Source of the DNA: VXNE01 sp963668365
Lineage (GTDB): Bacteria; Pseudomonadota; Gammaproteobacteria; Pseudomonadales; Azotimanducaceae
DNA: 64,000 nt
Assembly: GCA_963668365.1 (NCBI GenBank)
Contig: OY764266.1
Coordinates: 1,054,001 to 1,118,000 of the forward strand
Direction: 5' to 3'
A model generated the notes under the pieces. That model was not told the origin of the DNA, made no database searches, and saw only the letters and a program-made list of their open reading frames with translations. The stretch's first letter is position 1, and each line of letters opens with the position of its first letter. The position numbers were made by a program, and so were the translations under genes. Below are positions 25,254 to 33,394 of this stretch, piece after piece.

Positions 25254-25919
25254 TCAGTCGGTGAGCCTGCGAACCGCCTTCAACTGGGCGGGAGACCCGA
25301 TGTCGAACCATGTGCCGCGAAACACCTCTCCCGACAGGCGCCCCGCCGCCGCGGCGTCGAAATAGAGTTCGTGGGCGATATTGAAAGGGCCGTCGGGCGA
25401 GCCGGCGAACAGAGCGGGATTGAGCACGGCCATGCCCGTGAACACCAGGTCGTCGTTGCTGTTTCCGTTGCGCCGAACGCGGCTTTCGACCAGTGCGAAA
25501 TCGGCAGTGTCACGGTGGGCGGGTTTCGGTGTCAGCACGAGGTGTCCGGCGCACGGTTCGAGCTCGGTGAGCTGGCCAAAGGGATAGTTGGTCCAGATGT
25601 CGCCGTTCAACAGCAGGAACGGGGCTGGCCCGAGCATCGGCAATGCGGCTTTCACGCCGCCGCCGGTGTCGAGCAGCGTTGCTTCGCGGCTGTAGTGGAC
25701 GTTGACGCCGAGGTCGCGCCCGCCTCCGACGCGTTCCTCTATCTGCTCGCCGAGATGATGCAGGTTGATGACGATCTCGGTGATGCCGGCGCGGTGCAGC
25801 CAGCGGATCTGGTGCACGATCAGCGCTTCCCCGGCAATCGGCAGCAGGGGCTTGGGTATGCGGTCGGTGAGCGGACGCAGCCGTTCCCCCCGGCCAGCCG
25901 CGAGAATCATTGCTTTCAT
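25254..25919 (-). CDS. murU: N-acetylmuramate-1-phosphate uridylyltransferase (nucleotidyltransferase)
   Basis: The 221-residue enzyme converts MurNAc-1-phosphate plus UTP to UDP-MurNAc in the cell-wall recycling pathway known from Pseudomonas. The nucleotide-binding signature MILAAGRGERLRPLTDRIPKPLLP is at the N-terminus, followed by LLLNGDIW (metal-binding Asp) and NIAHELYFDAAAAG near the C-terminus. Its ATG overlaps the TGA of amgK (ATGA), so the two are coupled. Two decayed copies of its 3' half occur at 17227-17322 and 23807-24085, both upstream of TonB-dependent receptors. A related glucose-1-phosphate-type nucleotidyltransferase role cannot be excluded from sequence alone, but the amgK partner and lptD neighbour support murU. 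Confidence 0.9.
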   Translation of the reverse strand: MKAMILAAGRGERLRPLTDRIPKPLLPIAGEALIVHQIRWLHRAGITEIVINLHHLGEQIEERVGGGRDLGVNVHYSREATLLDTGGGVKAALPMLGPAPFLLLNGDIWTNYPFGQLTELEPCAGHLVLTPKPAHRDTADFALVESRVRRNGNSNDDLVFTGMAVLNPALFAGSPDGPFNIAHELYFDAAAAGRLSGEVFRGTWFDIGSPAQLKAVRRLTD

Positions 25920-26881
25920 GGCCCTTCTGCCCTGCGTCGCGCGGCGGGCACGACGACGTTCCCGACCCAGGCGTTCAGGTCGGCGAGTTCCCGGTAGCCG
26001 CCCGTCACGTCGACGACGCGTTCGAGCGTGGGGACGATGTCGCGCAGATGGCTGTCCCGGCCGTCGCGCAACTTGAGCCGGGCGAAGATCCCGGCGGCCT
26101 TGAGGTGGCGCTGCACGCCGGTGAGGTCGAAGGCGCGGCGCAAGTCCCGCGAGTCGAGGCCACAGTCCGAACGCACCCGGTATCTCCCGAGCCATTTTTC
26201 GACGGCATCTTCGGGAAAGACGTGGTAGCAGTCCCGGAGCAGGGAGACGAGGTCGTAGGTCACCGGGCCGAACAGCGCGTCCTGAAAGTCGACGATGCCG
26301 AGACTCCCATCGTCGCGCAGCAGCAGGTTGCGGCTGTGATAGTCGCGGTGCACGGTGACCATCGGTTGCGCCTGGGTGGCGTCGATCAGGACCTCCCGAT
26401 TGTCGTCGATGAACGCGGGCGTATCGAGTCCCAGGAATCGCCCCACCAGCCACTCGGTGAAGATGCCGAGTTCGTCGCGAAAGCGCGAAACCTCGTAGCG
26501 GGGAATGATGTCGGACGCGACGGACTGGATGCGCAGAAGGGCATCCAGCGCGAGATCCAGGCATTCCTCTTCCCTGCCTTCGGCATAGGCGTGATCGAAA
26601 CGACGGTCGCCGAAGTCCGAAACGAGCAAGAACCCGCGGGGGTCGAACGCGAATACTTCCGGCACCGGCACTCCGTTTGCGCGAAACAGCGTCGAAAGGG
26701 TGCAGAACTGGGCATTGTTCTCCGTCTCCGGCGGCGCGTCCATGGCGATGCGGGAGCCATCGGGAGTCGTCACGCGATAGAACTCGCGTGTGCTTGCCTC
26801 CGGTGCGAGCGGCTCGAAAGCGACCAGTGTGCCGATCTGTTCCGCGCACCAGGCTTCCAGTTGCCGAACACGGTCATTCAT
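25916..26881 (-). CDS. amgK: Anomeric MurNAc/GlcNAc kinase (aminoglycoside phosphotransferase fold)
   Basis: The 321-residue kinase has the APH fold: STREFYRVTTPDG (phosphate loop), VTVHRDYHSRNLLLRDDG (catalytic HxD with downstream Asn) and GIVDFQDALFGPVTYDLVSLLRD (metal-binding DFQD). In pseudomonads AmgK phosphorylates MurNAc at C1 to feed MurU, allowing peptidoglycan recycling that bypasses de novo UDP-MurNAc synthesis. The start ATG at 26881 was chosen by comparison with family N-termini; another ATG eight codons upstream is possible. It is divergent from lptD, with about 120 bp between the starts, the arrangement seen in many gammaproteobacteria. Confidence 0.92.
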   Translation of the reverse strand: MNDRVRQLEAWCAEQIGTLVAFEPLAPEASTREFYRVTTPDGSRIAMDAPPETENNAQFCTLSTLFRANGVPVPEVFAFDPRGFLLVSDFGDRRFDHAYAEGREEECLDLALDALLRIQSVASDIIPRYEVSRFRDELGIFTEWLVGRFLGLDTPAFIDDNREVLIDATQAQPMVTVHRDYHSRNLLLRDDGSLGIVDFQDALFGPVTYDLVSLLRDCYHVFPEDAVEKWLGRYRVRSDCGLDSRDLRRAFDLTGVQRHLKAAGIFARLKLRDGRDSHLRDIVPTLERVVDVTGGYRELADLNAWVGNVVVPAARRRAEGP

Positions 26882-27000
26882 GAGATGACAACGCCGTCCA
26901 TCCACTTGCGCCGCCGAAGTCTAACGCGGCATGGCCGCGAGGATTCGGCGGGAACCCGGCGAGACTATGACGCGCGCCCTGCATTTGTCATGCTTCGGGA

Positions 27001-29328
27001 GTGAAATGGTTCGCCGCTCTCGTCGTTGCCGTTGCGTTCGTCTCGCCGTGCGCAGGGGCCGTTTCGGCCGTCGATACGCATTGGGTTCCGCGGGCGGACC
27101 TGGATCCGCGCCGTCGCGCGAGCCTCCCGGCAAACTGCGCCGGCATGTACGTGCAGCGCGAGTTTTCCGCGCCGCTCGGCGAGCCGTCGGCATCCTTCCC
27201 TGCCCGTTTGCGCGGCGATCGGCTGGCGCATACGCCGGATGGAAACACGGAGTTCTTCGGCGCGGTTTCCTTCGAGCAGGGCAATCGCAGGATTGTCGGC
27301 GACCGGGCGCTGGTTCGCGAGGTCGACGGGGGGCGCGAGATTTCGTTTCCGGATGGCCTGCTCTTCACCGAGCCGGGCGTGGCCCTGGCCGGCACTTCGG
27401 CGATGTTCGATGTGGCCGGGGACCGGGTGCGCTTGGAGGATGTCGATTTCGTCCTGTTTGCGCCGGAATTTCGCGGAGCGGCCACCCTCCTGGAGCGGTC
27501 GGACGACGCGCTGACCGTCGAGTCGACACAGCTGACTCGATGTGCGCCGGGAACCGAGACGTGGCGCGTCGAAGCCGGGCGCATTGCCATCGCAAAGGGC
27601 GATGCGTTTGCCCGCGCCCGTAACGTGGTGGTAAAGCTCAAGGGTGTGCCGATCTTCTATTCGCCCAGGCTGCGTGTTCCCGTTTCCGCCGATCGCCAGA
27701 CAGGATTCCTGTTCCCCAATGCGGGCTATTCGGGGGATGAGGGGGTCGATCTCGCCACGCCCTTCTACCTGAATCTAGCCCCGAACTACGACGTGACGCT
27801 GACTCCTCGCCATGTCTCCGATCGGGGCACCGGCCTGACGACGGAGTTGCGTCACCTCAATGGTATCGCCGAAACGACGGTGGTCGGCGCCGGCTTGCCG
27901 GATGATCGCCTATATGCTGGTGAGACCGAGGGCGACGTCGCATCGAATCGCTGGCTATCCCGCGTGCGCCATCGCGGCCGCTTCGGCGGCTTCACAACGT
28001 TTGTCGATTACTCCGCGGTGAGCGACGCCGACTATTTCCGGGACCTGGGCGTAGATCAGGATATCGTCGGCCAGGGCCACCTGCGCCGGTTTGTCGAAAT
28101 TCGTTATGCGGGAGACGGCTTGTCCGCGGGTCTTTCGGCCCAGGCATTCCAGATGCTCGAACAGAGACCGGAGCCGCATCGGCGCGTGCCGACATTGGAC
28201 CTGACCTATGGCGGTCGGCTCATGGGTTCCCTGGACTGGACGTTCGGAGCGTCGTGGACCGCATTCGACCCGCCGGGGGAGTCGGCCAGCAACCGGGCGC
28301 GGTCATTGTCGGGCGAGCGCGCCCACGTTGAGTCGCGCATGCAACTGCCGTTTCACCGCTCTTGGGGATTTCTCAAGCTCGGCGCAGGCTACCGCTATAC
28401 CAGCTATGCGCTCGAAGCATCTTCGTACACGGCCGATACCACGCCGGAGCGGGCCGTGGCTTTCGCGGATGCGGACGGCAGCCTGTTCTTTGACCGTGAC
28501 CTCGGCGAGAGCACCGTCTGGACCCTGGAGCCGCGCGGCTACTACCTGTACCAGGGCTACGAGGAGCAGGAGGAACTGCCGTTGTTCGACACGTCCTTCA
28601 CGACATTCTCCTATCCGCGACTGTTCCGGCGCGACCGATTCTCGGGGCTGGACCGGATCGGCGATGCGAACCAGTTGTCCGTCGGCGTGACGAGCCGGCT
28701 ACTGGACCGCGCAACCGCAAGGGAGAGGATCCGGGCGAGCGTCGGGAGGATCTTTTTCTTCGAACACCAGCGCGTCACGCTGCGCGGACCGGCGGACGGC
28801 ATCGACGCGCGCTCCGCCTCTGCTTTCGCCGGCGAACTCGCGGCGCGAATCGGCGCGTTCACCGTGAGAGGGGGCGGCGTCTGGGACTCCGAGCGCGCCG
28901 ACGCGCGGGAGTTCGGCGTTGCGTTGCGCTATCGGAGCAGCAACGACCGGATATTCAATCTCGCGCGACGCTTGCGCCGGGATGCCGATATCGATCAGGG
29001 CGAGGTCTCCGCGATCTGGCCCTTGAGCGCCCGGTGGAGCGCGATCGGCAAGTGGAACTACGACGTGGAGAATGGGCGCAGCAACGAGGTCATTGCCGGG
29101 TTTGGATATGCCAGTTGTTGCTGGCAGGCGCGGTTGTTGTATCGTCGCCTCATCGAGCCGGCGCCGGCGGGCGCACTGGCGGAGGTCGAGAGCGACGAGG
29201 GCGTGCTGGTGCAATTCGTGCTTCGTGGCCTGGCGGGCGTCGGCGGGCGCGTGGAATCGCTGCTGTCCCGCGGCATACCGGGATACCGCGGGGGTCCTCT
29301 CTCGGGAGCGGTCCCGGCAAGACGCTAG
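27001..29328 (+). CDS. lptD: LPS-assembly protein LptD
   Basis: The 775-residue outer-membrane beta-barrel inserts lipopolysaccharide into the outer leaflet together with LptE. The signal peptide MKWFAALVVAVAFVSPCAGAVSA is followed by a LptA/OstA-like periplasmic domain (FFGAVSFEQGNRRIVGDRAL, VEDVDF-type strands) and then the barrel (GFLFPNAGYSGDEG, YNLAPNYDVTLTPRHVSDRG-like region). The conserved disulfide cysteines are present: one near residue 45 (NCAGMY), one in LTRCAPGTETW and a CC pair in ASCCWQARL. The start is GTG at 27001. It leads the lptD-surA-rsmA-apaG-apaH cluster. An intergenic repeat of family A separates it from surA. Confidence 0.95.
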   Translation: MKWFAALVVAVAFVSPCAGAVSAVDTHWVPRADLDPRRRASLPANCAGMYVQREFSAPLGEPSASFPARLRGDRLAHTPDGNTEFFGAVSFEQGNRRIVGDRALVREVDGGREISFPDGLLFTEPGVALAGTSAMFDVAGDRVRLEDVDFVLFAPEFRGAATLLERSDDALTVESTQLTRCAPGTETWRVEAGRIAIAKGDAFARARNVVVKLKGVPIFYSPRLRVPVSADRQTGFLFPNAGYSGDEGVDLATPFYLNLAPNYDVTLTPRHVSDRGTGLTTELRHLNGIAETTVVGAGLPDDRLYAGETEGDVASNRWLSRVRHRGRFGGFTTFVDYSAVSDADYFRDLGVDQDIVGQGHLRRFVEIRYAGDGLSAGLSAQAFQMLEQRPEPHRRVPTLDLTYGGRLMGSLDWTFGASWTAFDPPGESASNRARSLSGERAHVESRMQLPFHRSWGFLKLGAGYRYTSYALEASSYTADTTPERAVAFADADGSLFFDRDLGESTVWTLEPRGYYLYQGYEEQEELPLFDTSFTTFSYPRLFRRDRFSGLDRIGDANQLSVGVTSRLLDRATARERIRASVGRIFFFEHQRVTLRGPADGIDARSASAFAGELAARIGAFTVRGGGVWDSERADAREFGVALRYRSSNDRIFNLARRLRRDADIDQGEVSAIWPLSARWSAIGKWNYDVENGRSNEVIAGFGYASCCWQARLLYRRLIEPAPAGALAEVESDEGVLVQFVLRGLAGVGGRVESLLSRGIPGYRGGPLSGAVPARR

Positions 29329-29332
29329 CAGC

Positions 29333-29458
29333 GTGCGCCGTGGAACGGCACGCAGTGCCGATCAAGGCGCAGGGTGCGGGACGGATGGGACGGGCGAAAC
29401 AGTGGGCTCTGGGCGGGGGTGAAGCACGGCGCGCCCGAAGGGCCGACGGGTTTCATGG
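29333..29458 (-). repeat. Intergenic repeat family A, copy 1 (within lptD-surA)
   Basis: About 125 bases match the reverse complement of 38927-39054. Shared blocks include GTGCCGATCAAGGCG, GGTGCGGGACGG, GGGCGGGGGTGAA and CCCGAAGGGCC. No reading frame is conserved. It lies between lptD and surA, so it is transcribed if the two genes form an operon. A third, more degenerate copy is at 32934-32992. Confidence 0.85.
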
Positions 29459-29535
29459 CGCCAGCGTGGAAGAGATGTTGCGTTCTGGAATGTCCAGCCC
29501 GCATATTCAGGAGGACAGGATGAGGAGCGACCCAA

Positions 29536-30822
29536 TTGAACGTTGAACGATTCGTGGCCGCGGCGGCGGTGGCCCTGACGGCCTCCATCCATGCGGACAT
29601 CGAAAAACTCGAGGGAATTGTGGCGATCGTTGATGACGATGTCGTGCTGGCATCCGAGCTGGCCGAACGCTACAACACTGTCTACCAGCGAATCATGGAG
29701 AGCGATGCGGCGGCAAAGCCGTCGCCGGACGCGATCATGAGTCAGCTCATGGAGCGCCTGATCGTCGAGCGCATCCAGTTGCAGATGGCGAATCAGCGCG
29801 GCATCGATATCGACGACGAGACACTGACCCAGCGCGTGGGTGCCTTCGCCGCCGAGAACCGGATGACGCTGGATCAGTTCAGGGAAGCCCTGGAAAAGGA
29901 GGGGATGAGCTACCGCAGGTTTCGGGAAGACATACGCCGCGAATTGCAGTTGCAGCGGTTGCAGCAGTCGATGATCCGCCGTCGCGTCTCGATTTCCGAC
30001 CAGGACGTGGACGACTTGATCGATTCGCCGGCTTTTCGCGAGTTGACCTCCGACGAGTATCGCGTCGGGCACATCCTCCTGGCGCTGGAAAGCGGCGCTT
30101 CGGAAGCGACCGTTGACCGGGCGGCGGCGGCAGCGGACGATATCATCGCGCGGCTCAGGAACGGCGCGGATTTCGCGCAGATGGCCGTCGAGCACTCGGC
30201 GGCGGCTACCGCGCTCGAGGGCGGCGACCTCGGCTGGCGGCGGGCAGCCGAACTGCCGAGCCTGTTCGGCGAAGCGGTGCTCGGGCTGGCGCCCGGAGAG
30301 ACTGCGGACCCGATTCGCAACAGCCTGGGTTTTCACATCATCCAGCTCCTGGAAAAACGTGGCGTGAGTCAGCAGCGACAGGTGCAGTCGCTCGTGCGCC
30401 ACATACTGGTGAAGCCGTCGGCGATCCGAACCCCTGAAGAGACGAGGGATCTTGCCCGTTCGCTCCTCGACCGCATCGTCGCGGGCGAGGACTTCGCCGC
30501 AGTTGCCACGGAATATTCCGAAGACGCGGGAAGCGCGATGGCCGGGGGAGAACTGGGTTGGAGCGACGGATCGGAGTACGTGCCCGAGTTTCGCGCGGCG
30601 ATCGCCGGGCTCGATGTCGGCGAACTGAGCAAGCCGTTCCAAAGCGAGTTCGGCTGGCACATCGCGCAGGTGGTGGATCGCCGCGATCAGGATGTCTCCG
30701 ACGACGCGCGCCGCAACCTGGCGGTGCAGGTCTTGTACGAGCGCCGCTTCGGCGAAGAACTGCAGGAGTGGCTGCAGGAGATACGCGACGAAGCTTTTGT
30801 GGAGTTGCGCACCGGCGGGTGA
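29536..30822 (+). CDS. surA: Periplasmic peptidyl-prolyl isomerase/chaperone SurA
   Basis: The 428-residue periplasmic chaperone delivers outer-membrane proteins such as LptD to the BAM complex. It has a signal peptide (VERFVAAAAVALTASIHA), an N-terminal helical chaperone region beginning LEGIVAIVDDDVVLASEL, and two parvulin domains starting near SDEYRVGHILLALESG and QVQSLVRHILVKPSA, each with the GGDLGW/GGELGW signature. The start is TTG at 29536, with GAGGAG eight bases upstream; the nearer ATG (29520) opens only a short dead-end frame. Downstream is rsmA; pdxA, often between them in enterics, is absent. An intergenic repeat occupies the lptD-surA gap. Confidence 0.94.
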   Translation: MNVERFVAAAAVALTASIHADIEKLEGIVAIVDDDVVLASELAERYNTVYQRIMESDAAAKPSPDAIMSQLMERLIVERIQLQMANQRGIDIDDETLTQRVGAFAAENRMTLDQFREALEKEGMSYRRFREDIRRELQLQRLQQSMIRRRVSISDQDVDDLIDSPAFRELTSDEYRVGHILLALESGASEATVDRAAAAADDIIARLRNGADFAQMAVEHSAAATALEGGDLGWRRAAELPSLFGEAVLGLAPGETADPIRNSLGFHIIQLLEKRGVSQQRQVQSLVRHILVKPSAIRTPEETRDLARSLLDRIVAGEDFAAVATEYSEDAGSAMAGGELGWSDGSEYVPEFRAAIAGLDVGELSKPFQSEFGWHIAQVVDRRDQDVSDDARRNLAVQVLYERRFGEELQEWLQEIRDEAFVELRTGG

Positions 30823-30858
30823 ACGAATCGCTGGCCAGTCAATGACGACATCGCGGTG

Positions 30859-31644
30859 ATGCGGCGAGCAGCTTCGCCGCGCGCGCGCAAGCGGTTCGGT
30901 CAGCATTTTCTGACCGACGCATCGGTGGTGGACGCCATTGTTTCGATACTGGCCCTCAACCCTCGGGACCGCGTGATTGAGATTGGCCCGGGCCGGGGTG
31001 CGCTCACGACGCCGATCGCGGCCGCATGCGACAACCTGGCGGTGGTCGAAGTGGACCGCGACCTGGCAAGGACATTGCGGCGTCGCTTCCCCGGGGTCGA
31101 GGTGATCGAAGCGGACGTGTTGCGGACCGATCTCGCCGGCATTGCGGACGGCCCGGTGCGCATCGTCGGCAATCTGCCCTACAACATCGCCGCCCCGATC
31201 ATGATGCGCCTGTTCGACGGGTGCGCGAGCGGCCTGCCGCTGCGAGATGCGCATTTCATGCTGCAGGCCGAGATGGCGAACCGCCTCGCGGCGCGCCCCG
31301 GCACGCGCGCCAGGGGACGCCTGTCGGTCATGGCGCAGTACCACTGCGAGGTCGAGCCCCTGCTGACGGTTGACGCCGCCGCGTTTTCGCCGCCGCCGAA
31401 AGTCACCTCGACGTTCGTTCGTCTGACCCCGCGCACGCCGGACATGGTCGCCAGCGACCTGGGAGCGTTGCAGACGGTGGTGCGGACGGCGTTCGGGCAG
31501 CGCCGCAAACGGCTGGGCAATGCCTTACAATCGCTCGATCTGGACCTGCCGGCCTTAGGGATAGATCCGGGTTCACGGGCGGAAGAGATAGGAGTATCCG
31601 GTTTCGTTGCGATGTCGAATCAGCTTCACGGGCGGGGCGAATGA
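30859..31644 (+). CDS. rsmA: 16S rRNA dimethyladenosine transferase
   Basis: The 261-residue SAM-dependent enzyme dimethylates two adjacent adenines near the 3' end of 16S rRNA during small-subunit maturation. The N-terminus RKRFGQHFLTDASVVD, SAM motif I VIEIGPGRGALTTPIA, the acidic VVEVDRDLA, the NLPYNIAAPIM catalytic motif and the C-terminal TAFGQRRKRLGNAL are diagnostic. ATG 30859 is preceded immediately by an in-frame GTG (30856); either could be the start. It follows surA closely and precedes apaG, the conserved order. Confidence 0.95.
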   Translation: MRRAASPRARKRFGQHFLTDASVVDAIVSILALNPRDRVIEIGPGRGALTTPIAAACDNLAVVEVDRDLARTLRRRFPGVEVIEADVLRTDLAGIADGPVRIVGNLPYNIAAPIMMRLFDGCASGLPLRDAHFMLQAEMANRLAARPGTRARGRLSVMAQYHCEVEPLLTVDAAAFSPPPKVTSTFVRLTPRTPDMVASDLGALQTVVRTAFGQRRKRLGNALQSLDLDLPALGIDPGSRAEEIGVSGFVAMSNQLHGRGE

Positions 31645-31731
31645 CCGACTGGGTCCTTTCCGCGCGTCCATGATGTCGAACGGACGCCGACATGCGTCAT
31701 CCAGTTTCCGCCGGGTTCGCCGAGCCGCGGC

Positions 31732-32106
31732 ATGAGCGACCACGGGTTCAAGGTCACCGTAGAGCCGGCCTACGTCCCGTCGGAGTCGGATCCCGCGGCG
31801 AATCGGTATGTCTTCGCCTACACCATCGCGATCGAGAATACCGGTGGCCGGCCGGCGCGACTCATGCGCCGCCACTGGATCATCACGAACGGAGACGGGG
31901 AGAAGCAGGAAGTCCACGGTCCGGGCGTCGTGGGCAGGCAGCCGCACCTGGTCCCGGGCGAACGCTTTCGCTACACCAGTGCCGCAATCCTTGAGACGGC
32001 GGTGGGCGCCATGCAGGGGCACTACGAATTTCGAGCCGACGACGGCGTCGAATTCCGCGTTCCGATCCCCGTGTTCTCATTGGCGGTGCCCAACGTGGTG
32101 CATTGA
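31732..32106 (+). CDS. apaG: ApaG protein
   Basis: The 124-residue ApaG is a small immunoglobulin-like beta-sandwich protein (FKVTVEPAYVPSESDPAANR, RLMRRHWIITNGDG, VHGPGVVGRQPHLVPGERF, GAMQGHYEFRADDG) of unsettled biochemical function, conserved with apaH. It is nearly always between rsmA and apaH in gammaproteobacteria, as here. Its stop codon lies a few bases upstream of the apaH ribosome binding site, so the two are likely coupled. Confidence 0.95.
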   Translation: MSDHGFKVTVEPAYVPSESDPAANRYVFAYTIAIENTGGRPARLMRRHWIITNGDGEKQEVHGPGVVGRQPHLVPGERFRYTSAAILETAVGAMQGHYEFRADDGVEFRVPIPVFSLAVPNVVH

Positions 32107-32117
32107 GGAAAGCCGTC

Positions 32118-32930
32118 GTGTCGACCTATGTCATCGGTGATCTGCAGGGTTGTTTCGCGCAACTCGAAGCGCTGCTGTCCAAGGTCGGCTATCGCCGCGC
32201 CGCGGACCGGCTCTGGTTCGCCGGCGATCTGATCAATCGCGGACCCGAGTCGCTGGCGACGGCCCGTTTCGTCAAGTCTCTGGGCACGTCCGCGGTGACG
32301 GTTCTCGGCAATCACGACCTGCACTTTCTCGCCATCGTATTCGGCGGACATCGCCCGATGGCCTCGGACACCTTCGCCGACCTGATGGAGGCGCCGGACC
32401 GCCTCGAGATCGCGCACTGGCTGCGCGGTCTTCCCCTCATGCACCGCGAGCACGGTTTTGTCATGGTCCATGCGGGCCTGCCCCACATATGGACGCTCCG
32501 CCAGGCGGAAACCCATGCGCGGGAGGTGGAATCGGTCATGCGCGACGACGGCGCGTACGAGAACTTCTTCAGGCAGATGTACGGCAATGTCCCGAGCGTC
32601 TGGTCCGATGCGCTGGACGGAATGGACCGCCACCGGATCATCACCAACTACTTCACCCGAATGCGCCTCATGAGCGCCGCGGGCGAGATGGACTTCTCGC
32701 ACAAGGGCGGACTCGAGGGGGCGCCCGCGGGTTACCGTCCCTGGTTCGAATTCCCGTCCCGGATTCGCGAGCCGATCCTGTTCGGACATTGGGCGGCGCT
32801 GGACGGGGCGACGGGCAAACGGGACATGATTGGCCTGGACACCGGCTGCGTCTGGGGTCGTCACCTGACGGCCTATTGCCTGGAGGATCGCAGCATCACC
32901 CGGGTGGGATGCACCGAACTGGCGGCGTAA
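32118..32930 (+). CDS. apaH: Bis(5'-nucleosyl)-tetraphosphatase, symmetrical
   Basis: The 270-residue calcineurin-type metallophosphatase cleaves Ap4A to two ADP, limiting this alarmone. Metal-binding motifs are IGDLQGCFAQLEALL, FAGDLINRGPESLATARF, LGNHDLHFLA and MVHAGLPHIW. The start is GTG 32118, supported by GAGGAAAG at ideal spacing; a TTG five codons upstream is less likely because it overlaps the end of apaG. It ends the lptD-to-apaH block. A degenerate family A repeat lies just downstream. Confidence 0.95.
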   Translation: MSTYVIGDLQGCFAQLEALLSKVGYRRAADRLWFAGDLINRGPESLATARFVKSLGTSAVTVLGNHDLHFLAIVFGGHRPMASDTFADLMEAPDRLEIAHWLRGLPLMHREHGFVMVHAGLPHIWTLRQAETHAREVESVMRDDGAYENFFRQMYGNVPSVWSDALDGMDRHRIITNYFTRMRLMSAAGEMDFSHKGGLEGAPAGYRPWFEFPSRIREPILFGHWAALDGATGKRDMIGLDTGCVWGRHLTAYCLEDRSITRVGCTELAA

Positions 32931-32933
32931 AGC

Positions 32934-32992
32934 CATAAAATCCGTCTGAGCTTCGCCGGCGCCGTGTTCTACCCCCGCCCAGGCCCCCCGCC
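32934..32992 (+). repeat. Intergenic repeat family A, degenerate copy 3
   Basis: About 55 bases starting AAATCCG follow the same order of blocks as copies 1 and 2 (CTTCG, GGCGCCG, ACCCCCGCCCA, CCCC), with roughly 70% agreement by eye. The similarity fades after position 32992. It lies between convergent apaH and folB. Confidence 0.55.
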
Positions 32993-33051
32993 TACCACCC
33001 CGTCGCTCTTGCCGCTAACACGGCAATTCCGACGCGCTGATGGCGAGACAG

Positions 33052-33390
33052 CTACTCCGACAGGCTGAATTCCGCGGAGATCGAGCGGGCGTCGCTGGAA
33101 GCGGCGGGTTTCGTGACCCGAACGCGCACGCGCGCAAGCGAGAAGGCTTCGGCGATTCGGTGTGCCGTGGTCATCGCCGCGGTCTCGATCAACTGGAAGC
33201 GCCCCTCCCGCAGGTGTCGCCGCACGATTTCAGCCACCGCCGAGTAGTCGACGACCGCATCGATCTCGTCGGCGGAGGGCGGATCGACCCAGAATTCGAT
33301 ATCCACGAGCAGCGTTTGGGGAATGCGCCGTTCGCGTTCGCGAACGCCGATGATGGCGGGCGCTTCAAGTTGACTGATCTCGATCTTCAC
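33052..33390 (-). CDS. folB: Dihydroneopterin aldolase
   Basis: The 112-residue enzyme acts in folate synthesis, cleaving dihydroneopterin to the hydroxymethyl pterin. Features are IEISQLEAPAIIGVRERERR (active-site Glu region), TLLVDIEFWVD, VDYSAVAEIVRRHL and QLIETAAMTTAHRIAEAF, matching the small tunnelling-fold family. Length is normal. It lies 4 bp after tsaD on the same strand, a common linkage in gammaproteobacteria. Confidence 0.93.
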   Translation of the reverse strand: MKIEISQLEAPAIIGVRERERRIPQTLLVDIEFWVDPPSADEIDAVVDYSAVAEIVRRHLREGRFQLIETAAMTTAHRIAEAFSLARVRVRVTKPAASSDARSISAEFSLSE

Positions 33391-33394
33391 GCGG

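Noticed and set aside
29362..31344. 660-codon open frame antisense to surA/rsmA
   Set aside because: The plus strand carries two unmistakable genes; the antisense product has no recognisable fold or ribosome site.
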